Below, one piece after another: positions 1-6,500 of a stretch of DNA of 6,895 bases (within the stretch, counting starts at the first letter, position 1; every line of letters begins with the position of its first letter). The DNA lies in the NCBI GenBank assembly GCA_030613915.1, contig JAUWKY010000124.1:1-6895 (forward strand), written 5' to 3'. The DNA comes from Syntrophobacterales bacterium (GTDB lineage: Bacteria; Desulfobacterota; Syntrophobacteria; BM002). The notes under the pieces were generated by a model. It searched no databases, had not been told where the DNA came from, and worked only from the letters and a program-made list of their open reading frames with translations. The translations under genes were made by a program, and so were the position numbers.

Positions 1-381
1 GTAAAACTGGGCAATGTCGGCCTTCTCGGCGACGCCTCTTACTCACTACTTGCCCGGTTCACCTCGGTGTCCGGCCTTAGAGCCGGCAGCTCCATACAGA
101 TGCGCGGTATTGAAATAGGACGGGTGGACGGACTCACCATGGATCAAGAGAATCAGATGGCGGTGGTGAAATTTAGAATTAACAAGGGGATAAAGATTTA
201 TGATGATGCCATCGCCTCCATAAAAACGGAAGGTTTGATCGGCGACAAATACGTCAGTATCGATCCCGGGGGGGGGACGGACGAACTGCTGCAACCGGGC
301 GGAACCATCACCGACACCGAATCGCCCACTGACATCCAGGAACTCATCAGCAAGTATGCTTTCGGAGACGTTGAGAAATAG
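1..381 (+). CDS. mlaD: MlaD, MCE-domain phospholipid-binding protein (5' truncated by window edge)
   Basis: This is the C-terminal 126 residues of MlaD, the inner-membrane-anchored MCE protein that forms a hexameric ring on the MlaFE ABC transporter and exchanges phospholipid with MlaC. The frame is open from base 1, so the gene starts outside the window. A GTG/Met-like start at 67 would cut into the MCE fold and is not real. Visible MCE hallmarks are 'YSLLARFTSVSGLRAGSSI', 'RGIEIGRVDGL', 'DDAIASIKTEGLIGDKYVSI' and a 'DPGGG' turn, ending in 'TDIQELISKYAFGDVEK', a typical end for short MlaD proteins. The N-terminal membrane helix is missing, and probably only a few tens of residues lie upstream. 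A run of nine G (268-276) sits inside the gene, yet the conserved sequence continues in frame after it. The stop is 21 bases before mlaC, consistent with one operon. Family assignment is firm; the hexamer role comes from knowledge of the E. coli system. Confidence 0.93.
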   Translation, partial: VKLGNVGLLGDASYSLLARFTSVSGLRAGSSIQMRGIEIGRVDGLTMDQENQMAVVKFRINKGIKIYDDAIASIKTEGLIGDKYVSIDPGGGTDELLQPGGTITDTESPTDIQELISKYAFGDVEK

Positions 382-390
382 ACAAAATCT

Positions 391-399
391 GAGGGGTGA
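391..399 (+). promoter_or_regulatory. Ribosome binding site of mlaC
   Basis: GAGGGGTGA is a near match to the Shine-Dalgarno consensus. Its G-rich core ends six bases before the ATG at 403, which supports that start for mlaC. Confidence 0.75.
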
Positions 400-402
400 G
401 CC

Positions 403-996
403 ATGAAAAAACTGCTTGTGGGATTCATTCTCCTAGTTCTTTTGATTATTCCGCTTCATGTACGTGCGGGTGTGCCTTTTGACACCGTAAAGGGACATGT
501 GAACGAAGTGCTTAGAGTTCTGCGTGATCCGGCTCTGCAAGGCGAAGCCAACAAAGAAGCCAGGCAAAAAAAGGTTGAGGCTATTGCAGATGAAATGTTT
601 GATTATGTCGCACTTTCCAGGCTCACACTAGGTCGAAATTGGCGAAAATTCAACGGTGACCAGAAAAAAGAATTCGTCCAGCTTTACCGATCAATTCTGG
701 AAAAGGCTTACCTGGACAGAATTCTCGCGTACACGGACGAGAAGGTGACTTTTGGTAAAGAAACCATGCTTTCGAAAAAAAAAGCCGAAGTCCAAACCCA
801 CATCATTACGAAATCCGTTGAGATCCCGATTTATTACAGGGTGTATCTCAAAGACGGTGAATGGAAAGTGTACGACATCATAATTGAGGGTATAAGCCTG
901 GTTAAAAACTATCGCACCCAGTTCAGAGAGATCCTGGCGAACAACCCACCAGAAGAAGTGCTCGAAATCCTGAGGAAGAAGACCAAAAAAGCGTAG
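403..996 (+). CDS. mlaC: MlaC, periplasmic phospholipid-binding carrier (Ttg2/ABC toluene tolerance family)
   Basis: A 197-residue protein of normal MlaC length. In the Mla system MlaC shuttles a phospholipid across the periplasm between MlaD at the inner membrane and the MlaA complex at the outer membrane. Residues 1-22 form a clear Sec signal peptide: MKK, a hydrophobic core, then a V-R-A signal peptidase I site before Gly23. The mature part shows family features: 'FDYVALSRLTLGRNWRKF' (about 66-83), 'QKKEFVQLYRSILEKAYLDRI' spread over about 87-107, and the closing block with 'EWKVYDIIIEGISLVKNYR' (about 153-171). The tail is lysine-rich. The start is supported by a strong ribosome binding site six bases upstream, and the gene follows mlaD by 21 bases. 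A run of nine A at 775-783 lies in a Ser-Lys-Lys-Lys stretch; the frame is intact here. The identification is confident; lipid specificity cannot be read from sequence. Confidence 0.95.
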   Translation: MKKLLVGFILLVLLIIPLHVRAGVPFDTVKGHVNEVLRVLRDPALQGEANKEARQKKVEAIADEMFDYVALSRLTLGRNWRKFNGDQKKEFVQLYRSILEKAYLDRILAYTDEKVTFGKETMLSKKKAEVQTHIITKSVEIPIYYRVYLKDGEWKVYDIIIEGISLVKNYRTQFREILANNPPEEVLEILRKKTKKA

Positions 997-1015
997 ATCA
1001 AAACAGCTGAGAAAG

Positions 1016-1031
1016 GTAGCAGTAGAGCTAC
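1016..1031 (+). other. Small inverted repeat ahead of mlaA
   Basis: GTAGC (1016-1020) and GCTAC (1027-1031) are exact inverted copies around a 6-base loop, in the 50-odd-base gap between mlaC and mlaA and about ten bases before the mlaA ribosome binding site. The stem is only 5 bp and no T-run follows, so it is not a terminator. It could be a minor RNA hairpin or chance. Confidence 0.25.
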
Positions 1032-1040
1032 ACGTAAGTA

Positions 1041-1045
1041 CGGAG
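1041..1045 (+). promoter_or_regulatory. Probable ribosome binding site of mlaA, favouring the second ATG
   Basis: CGGAG is the only good Shine-Dalgarno-like sequence close to the gene. It lies one base before the ATG at 1047, too close to serve it, but ten bases before the in-frame ATG at 1056. The second ATG also gives a more typical lipoprotein start (Met-Lys). Confidence 0.5.
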
Positions 1046-1055
1046 CATGGATTTC

Positions 1056-2018
1056 ATGAAGCCACTATCATGGATGGTCCTGCTTGTTGCTTTTTTCGCA
1101 GTCGGCTGTGCCCACAATTCTACTTCCACCCTTTCTCTGGCGCCAACGGTTCCCTCCGTGCAGGAGCAGCGGGTAACCATCGCCACCGCAGAGCAAAACC
1201 CATCCCAGTCCAAGGAGATAACGGCAGAACAAAGTCCTACGGTGGTAGAGGAAGTACCGGAAGAGAAAAGTCCACCGGCCTCGGAGAAGGAAACGGAAGA
1301 TCTATCGGATGAGGACCTCGACTTCGAAGAGGATCTGGATTTCCTGGAGGAGGAACCGGAAGAAGCAGAGGCAGTATTGATTGCAGATCCCCTGGAACCC
1401 GTAAATCGAGCCATATTTCACTTCAACGACCGGCTCTACTTCTGGTTCCTCAAACCCGCAGCCCGGGGCTACAATTGGGTTTTCCCCGAGGACTTCCGGG
1501 TTGCCGTACGCAACTTTTTCGTCAACCTGCTGTTCCCGGTCCGCTTCGTCAATTCCATTTTGCAAGGAAACTTTCGGGGTGCGGGCATCGAAGTCTCGCG
1601 CTTCGCTGTTAATTCAACCCTCGGCTTTTTCGGTTTTTTCGATCCTTCCTCGAGAGGACTGAACCTTCCCATGCAGGACGAGGACGTTGGCCAGACTCTG
1701 GGTGTCTGGAGGATAGGACATGGTTTCTACATTAATATGCCAATACTGGGGCCATTCAGTACGCGAAGTTTGGTAGGGTGGGTTGGAGATTCCTTCCTGG
1801 ATCCAATCACCTGGTACGTTGATCCCTTGCTATTGCGTTGGGGAGTGAAGGGATATAAGAAATTCAACAACGTCTCACTGACGCTGGGAGATTACGAGGC
1901 TCTCAAGGAAGCCGCCATCGATCCCTACGTTGCCATCCGCAACGCCTATATCCAGTACCGCAATGCCTTGGTGAAGAAAAGATTTGTACCACCCAAACCA
2001 CAACCCTCGAGCGGATAG
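1056..2018 (+). CDS. mlaA: MlaA (VacJ-like) outer-membrane lipoprotein with acidic spacer
   Basis: MlaA sits in the inner leaflet of the outer membrane, takes mislocalised phospholipids from the outer leaflet and passes them to MlaC. From the ATG at 1056 the protein has 320 residues; an ATG at 1047 would add three, and a stop at 1035 excludes anything further upstream. The signal peptide ends in a lipobox A-V-G-C, with lipidated Cys18 in this numbering. The conserved domain begins near residue 110 with 'DPLEPVNRAIFHFNDRLYF', followed by 'NFFVNLLFPVRFVNSILQG', 'RFAVNSTLGFFGFFDP' and 'DVGQTLGVWRIGHGFYINMP', all MlaA/VacJ hallmarks. Between Cys18 and that domain are about 90 extra residues. The second half of this spacer (about 65-106) has 22 Asp/Glu in 42 residues and an EDLDF-E-EDLDF near-repeat. 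E. coli MlaA lacks such a spacer and is about 250 residues. It follows mlaC by about 60 bases and is probably the last gene of the operon. Confidence 0.94.
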   Translation: MKPLSWMVLLVAFFAVGCAHNSTSTLSLAPTVPSVQEQRVTIATAEQNPSQSKEITAEQSPTVVEEVPEEKSPPASEKETEDLSDEDLDFEEDLDFLEEEPEEAEAVLIADPLEPVNRAIFHFNDRLYFWFLKPAARGYNWVFPEDFRVAVRNFFVNLLFPVRFVNSILQGNFRGAGIEVSRFAVNSTLGFFGFFDPSSRGLNLPMQDEDVGQTLGVWRIGHGFYINMPILGPFSTRSLVGWVGDSFLDPITWYVDPLLLRWGVKGYKKFNNVSLTLGDYEALKEAAIDPYVAIRNAYIQYRNALVKKRFVPPKPQPSSG

Positions 2019-2028
2019 CTCAAGGGTT
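2002..2028. terminator. Candidate bidirectional terminator hairpin between convergent operons
   Basis: Arms 2002-2012 (AACCCTCGAGC) and 2018-2028 (GCTCAAGGGTT) pair over 11 positions around the 5-base loop GGATA. In plus-strand RNA there is one C-A mismatch (2008/2022); in minus-strand RNA the same position is a G-U wobble, so that stem is unbroken. The structure overlaps both stop codons: the mlaA TAG spans loop and right arm (2016-2018), and the STAS gene's stop (2027-2029) overlaps the end of the right arm. The T-tracts after it are poor on both strands, so termination strength is uncertain. Confidence 0.55.
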
Positions 2029-2359
2029 AGAATTCTTTGAGAGCACCTTCTACGCTGCCGCCGATGGGTAAGAATGCGTCGAATTTAGCTACCTCGAATA
2101 CCTCCTTGATATAATCCTGCAAGGCACAGAGCATTATTTTCCCTTCATGCCGCTTTATTTCTTTGGTGGCTTCTAAAACCACGCGCAGACCAGCACTCGA
2201 AATGTAGTTCAGATTCTCGCAATCCAAGATTACCTTTTTTGCGCCATCCTCGATAATTTGCAATATCTTCTCACGAAATTCCTCAGAGCTGTTCGCATCT
2301 AAACGACCACTCAAAGTTAAAATGCAAATTCCGTCCTGTTTCTTCTCGATAACTTCCAT
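2027..2359 (-). CDS. STAS-domain protein, anti-sigma factor antagonist type (SpoIIAA/RsbV-like)
   Basis: A 110-residue single-domain STAS protein. Proteins of this family are switched by phosphorylation on a serine: the unphosphorylated form binds and sequesters a serine kinase/anti-sigma factor or another partner. Seen here: 'GICILTLSGRLDANSSEEF' (strands and first helix) and 'VILDCENLNYISSAGLRVV', where Ser55 matches the phosphorylated serine of SpoIIAA/RsbV (D-S-S-G-L there, S-S-A-G-L here). The start chosen is the ATG at 2357-2359, because AAAGGAG lies five bases upstream; an earlier in-frame ATG at 2386 would add nine residues and would place that ribosome site inside the gene. It is the last gene of the minus-strand operon, 45 bases after the phosphatase gene, which probably encodes its phosphatase. 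MlaB is also a STAS protein, but the opposite strand and the phosphatase neighbour argue for a partner-switching role. The binding partner is unknown. Confidence 0.88.
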   Translation of the reverse strand: MEVIEKKQDGICILTLSGRLDANSSEEFREKILQIIEDGAKKVILDCENLNYISSAGLRVVLEATKEIKRHEGKIMLCALQDYIKEVFEVAKFDAFLPIGGSVEGALKEF

Positions 2360-2364
2360 CCGTA

Positions 2365-2371
2365 CTCCTTT
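2365..2371 (-). promoter_or_regulatory. Ribosome binding site of the STAS gene
   Basis: On the minus strand this reads AAAGGAG, five bases before the ATG at 2357-2359. It decides the start of the STAS gene in favour of the shorter, 110-residue form. Confidence 0.8.
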
Positions 2372-2404
2372 CAAACTGTTTCGCATTTCCTGCTTCGCTT
2401 AAGC

Positions 2405-3574
2405 TCACTCCACAACGCAAAGCAGAAGTGCTTGATCATCGTCAGCCGGCAATCCTTTTGCAAACCTCTCCGCATCATCAACGATTGCATCGAGAATTTC
2501 TTTTGGGCTGTCCCCGCGGTCTTTGGAAAGTTGCCGGCACAGTCTTTCGAGGCCGTACATTTCCCCTTCCGGGTTGAACTGTTCGGTAAGCCCGTCAGTA
2601 TAAAATAGCAACCGGTCGCCCGATTGTAACCTGGTTTCTGTCACCGGCACCTCGTCATATTGCTCAATGCCCATGGCATATGTACCCTCGCAGGGAATCT
2701 CAACGGTCTCGCCTTTGGAAGGTCTGTAGAGCAGGGGATCCATGTGGCCCGCTTTTACTATGCGCAAACTGTTATCTCGCCCATCGTAAACAGCAAAAAT
2801 GGCAGTTATGAAACTCATGCCGACAACCTCGCAAAGAGTCCTGTTAAGGTCTTTCAGAACTTTCCCCGGATCGCTGGCCGCTCCCGGATAACCACGCAAC
2901 AGGGCACAGGTCATGGCCATACGAACAGCAGCAGGGGTACTGTGGCCTTCAGCGTCGGCCACCATGAAACCCCAGCGCTCATCCGGAAGTTCGATAATGT
3001 CGTAGTAATCGCCACCAGCGTAGCGACTGGTCTGGTAATAAGCCGACAGCTTCATCCCCTTAATCTCGGGAAGCCGTTTAGGGAGGAGGTCGTATTGTAC
3101 CTTGGCAACCACCTCGAGTTCCCGTTCCAGGGCATCTTTCTGGGCCTGGACCTCACGTCTCAGCCGGTAAATAGTGATGTGGGTATTTACCCTGGCGATC
3201 ACCTCCTCTGCCTGAAAAGGCTTGGAGATGTAATCCACTGCTCCTAAATCCAATCCCCTGACTTTGTCTTTGGTTTCACCTAGAGCGGAAAGAAAAATTA
3301 TCGGAATCTCTTTTGTGGTTGGATCATTCTTCAGCCGTCGACATACCTCATAGCCGTCGATCCCCGGCATCATAATGTCCAACAGGATCAACTCTGGCAG
3401 AGCCTTCTTGACGATGGTTAGGGCTGTTTCACCGTCTTTGGCAACCAAGAGATTATATCCTCGTCCTTCCAGGGTCTGAAACAGCACCTGCAAATTTGTG
3501 GGATTATCGTCCACAAGCAAAATTCTTTCAGACTCTGCCTGACTGCCTACATATGGTAGCGGATGGTTGGTCAT
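2405..3574 (-). CDS. Response regulator with PP2C-type (RsbU/SpoIIE family) serine phosphatase output domain
   Basis: A 389-residue cytoplasmic protein in two parts. Residues about 17-130 are a receiver with the full active site: Asp22/Asp23, phospho-acceptor Asp66 ('LLDIMMPGIDGYEVC'), Ser96 and Lys118 ('SKPF'). A helical, probably coiled-coil linker (about 135-165) carries the A-x-x-Q-x-x-LLP motif usual before RsbU-type phosphatases. Residues about 175-388 are the PP2C domain: 'RYAGGDYYDII' (Asp189, Asp192), 'VADAEGHSTPAAVRMAM' (Asp207), 'KAGHMDPLLYR', 'LLFYTDGLTE' (Asp327) and 'DDDQALLLCVVE'. The acidic metal ligands expected for Mn/Mg binding are therefore present. Many relatives read D-V-S-G-H-G in the second motif; here it is D-A-E-G-H-S. 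It starts 12 bases after the kinase stop and precedes the STAS gene, so the likely chain is kinase to receiver Asp66, activation of the phosphatase, and dephosphorylation of the STAS serine. That chain is inferred from gene order and family knowledge. Confidence 0.93.
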   Translation of the reverse strand: MTNHPLPYVGSQAESERILLVDDNPTNLQVLFQTLEGRGYNLLVAKDGETALTIVKKALPELILLDIMMPGIDGYEVCRRLKNDPTTKEIPIIFLSALGETKDKVRGLDLGAVDYISKPFQAEEVIARVNTHITIYRLRREVQAQKDALERELEVVAKVQYDLLPKRLPEIKGMKLSAYYQTSRYAGGDYYDIIELPDERWGFMVADAEGHSTPAAVRMAMTCALLRGYPGAASDPGKVLKDLNRTLCEVVGMSFITAIFAVYDGRDNSLRIVKAGHMDPLLYRPSKGETVEIPCEGTYAMGIEQYDEVPVTETRLQSGDRLLFYTDGLTEQFNPEGEMYGLERLCRQLSKDRGDSPKEILDAIVDDAERFAKGLPADDDQALLLCVVE

Positions 3575-3580
3575 TTTCTG

Positions 3581-3585
3581 CTCCG
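3581..3585 (-). promoter_or_regulatory. Ribosome binding site of the phosphatase gene
   Basis: On the minus strand CGGAG lies six bases before the ATG at 3572-3574, immediately after the kinase stop codon (3587-3589). The close spacing suggests translational coupling of kinase and phosphatase. Confidence 0.7.
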
Positions 3586-3586
3586 G

Positions 3587-6500
3587 TTACTCTTTTCCAT
3601 TCTTTTCCAGATTGTCAGCCAATTCTCTTATACCATCAAAAGCAAATGCTGTCGTCAGTCGAGAAATCTCCTCTGCGTAGTGGGACGCTCCAGCCGGCTG
3701 TGCTATGAGCTCAGCGCCGATCTTGTTCAGCTCGGTCACATCCCCAAGTTCGGCAGCCTGTCGCAACCGCTGCGCTATATCTTTGGCCACTTCTGCTGGG
3801 AGCGGCGGCAGCTCATCTCTTTTCACTACACCCAGTTCCTCTTTTTCTTGCTCAATATATTGTACCTTCAGGTGGCGTTCAATCTTTCTAAACACCTCTG
3901 AAGCGCGAAACGGCTTGCCGATGAAATCATCACAACCCACCTCCCTGATTTTTTCCTGGAAATCAGGAAACACACTGGCAGAAACAGCAATAACCACCGT
4001 GTCCCGAAGCGCAGGGTCGCTTCTAATCTCTCGTGTCGCCTCGATCCCGTTCATAATCGGCATCCGAACATCCATCAGTACCAGCGGCAAGCGGTGCTTC
4101 CGTAACTTCTCCAGAGCCTCTTTGCCGTTGACCGCTTCCATGGCTTGGAAGCCAGAGCCTTCAAGTAACTGAACCAGGATGTCACGATTAACCCTGCGGT
4201 CATCGGCGACCAACACGGTGATGTCCTGACCCGGCGCCAGCACATGGTATCGCTCCTCCGTCAGGGGTTCTGCTGCCAGTTCTTTTAGATCAAGATCATC
4301 TACTTCGGTAAGGGGGTGCAAAATTGTGAAACACGTACCCTTGCCGGGCTCGCTTTCAACCTCCAGTTCGCCGTCAAGTGCACTCACTATGCGTTGACTG
4401 ATTGCCAGACCAAGACCAGTGCCGCCGCTGACTTTCCCACCTTCTGCCTGGGTGAATGGATCGAAGACTTCGGCCAACTCTTTGGGCGTCATGCCGATGC
4501 CGCTATCTTGCACGATAAATTCTAGCCGCTTGTCCGCTGCTTCTTTGACTTTAAGCGTAATGCTTCCCTCATTGGTAAATTTGACGGCGTTGCCCAAAAA
4601 ATTGACCAGTACCTGCCTGAGCTTGGTTGAGTCAGCGATTATCCCCTGCGGAACCTCGGGCGAAACATCCAGAGAAAAGGCCAAGCCCTTTTCCTCAGTA
4701 CGTTGGCTGATGATGTCGGCGACGCTCTGCAGGAGGTGATGCAGGTCGCAAGGCGCCAAATCAACTTCAAGCCGGCCGGCCTCGATCTTCGATAGGTCCA
4801 GGACGTCATTGATCAAATTCAGTAGATGTTGCCCGCAGTTTTCTACCCCATCCAGGCTCTCACGTTGCTTCTTACTGAGGGTCCGATCGCGCTGAAGAAT
4901 TTGAGCATAGCCTATGACACCGTTCAACGGTGTCCGCAGTTCGTGGCTCATGTTGGCAAGAAAATCGCTCTTGGCCTGGCTGGCTGCATCTGCCGCCAGC
5001 TTGGCTTGGATCAATTCCTTTTCCATGCGCTTGCGCTCGGTAATATCCATTTTAACCGCGACAAAATGGGTTATTTCAGCAGCAGCATTACGAATGGGCG
5101 AAATAGATGAGCTTTCCCAGTATAATTCACCACTCTTTTTCCTGTTACGAAACTCGCCACGCCATACATTACCTTTAAGAATCTCCTTCCAGAGCCCCTC
5201 ATAGAACTCAGCGCTGTGTTCACCGGACTTCAAAATCCGTGGGTTCTGCCCAATCGCCTCTTCTGCACTGTATCCGGTCACTTTAACAAAATTGGGATTC
5301 ACATACTCGATCGCACCTTTGAGGTCGGTGATAACTACAGAGGCAGGACTCTGCTCCATGGCGCGAGATAGCTTGAGCACCTCCTCCTCCGCCTCTTTGC
5401 GCTCGGTGACATCAAAAAATACCCCACTGACGTAATCAATCTCTCCCTTTTCATTGCAAACGATAGTTCCCCTGTCACTCACCCAGAGAGTCTCTCCACC
5501 CACGGTCCTGACTCTGTATTCTCGGACAAAAGACTTGTCCGTTTTCAAGGCTTTGACAAAGGCCTCATGGACAGCCTGAAGATCTTTCTCAACTATAAAA
5601 TCAGACCACTTTCTTTCCCGAGAATTGAACTCCTCCGCCCTGCAGCCTAACATTGTCTCTATCTTGTCGTCTCTAAAAGCCACTGACCAATCCGCCAATC
5701 CCTTGTAGACGATACCTGGCATATTATCTACCAACAATCGGTACTCGGCCTCGCTCTCTCTAAGTGCCTCCTCGGTCCGCTTGCGCTCGGCGATTTCCTC
5801 TGAAAGTTCTTTGGTCCGCTCCCCCACCAGTTCTTCCAAGTGATCCCGATGTTTCCTCAGCTCTGCTTCCGATTCTTTCAAACCCTTTTCTGCCTTGCCA
5901 ATCGAATCAATCATCTTATTGAATGACTGGGCCAGGTGTCCTATTTCGTCGCCTGATCGAATTTCTATATGATGGTCCAGATTACCTGTACGAGCGATGA
6001 GGCCAGTTCCTTCGTCAAGTTTTTTCAAAGGCTTGACAACAAAATTTTGCAGGCCGACAAGGGTAAGTCCACTGAGAAGGGCGAGGGCTAAAAACAGAGC
6101 CAAAAGTATCCCGTTTACCGAACTTCTAACCTCGGAATTGATTTCTTCCGCAGGAATGATCATGCCAAGACTCCAGCCAAGCTCAGGGGAGGTATCAAAA
6201 AAGAGGTATTGTTTTTTCAAGTTTTTTGTGAGAGTTACAACCCCCTGACTCTCTTCAAAGAGTCTGTCGATGTCATCTTTGTATATTGCCTCAATACTTT
6301 GAAAGATCTCGGCTTTGTTCCGACTCGCTAAAAACATGCCATCTTCATCGAGCAGAACCATGTAACCGTTGCGTCCAACCTTGACGTTTTCAATATAGTC
6401 TGTGAGGTTATCAAGGGTTATATCAATACCCACTACACCATAGACTTGACCTTGTTCATCTAGGAGTGCGGCAACTACCCCTATGTTTACATCCAATGAG

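Noticed and set aside
67..69. GTG at 67 as the start of mlaD
   Set aside because: The upstream 22 codons are open and encode the first MCE strand ('YSLLARFTSVSGL'), so the gene begins outside the window.
1016..1031. Transcription terminator between mlaC and mlaA
   Set aside because: The stem is only 5 bp and no run of T follows, and both genes belong to the same pathway, so read-through is expected.
1028..1414. 128-codon minus-strand open frame rich in Ser and Arg
   Set aside because: It is the antisense shadow of the acidic spacer of MlaA: GAA/GAG/GAT codons read backwards give Ser, Phe and Leu-type codons. There is no ribosome site or domain.
2360..2404. Separate promoter for the STAS gene in the 45-base gap after the phosphatase gene
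   Set aside because: No convincing -35/-10 pair could be read; the gap holds the ribosome binding site and otherwise looks like a plain intra-operon spacer.
2660..3247. 195-codon plus-strand open frame inside the phosphatase gene
   Set aside because: It lies fully antisense to a gene with complete receiver and PP2C motifs, and nothing in its translation resembles a known family.
3563..3901. Open frame of 112 codons on the plus strand opposite the kinase and phosphatase ends
   Set aside because: It is antisense to well-supported coding sequence, has no recognisable domain, and the protein is an unstructured-looking mix of Phe, Ser and Leu typical of reverse-strand shadows.
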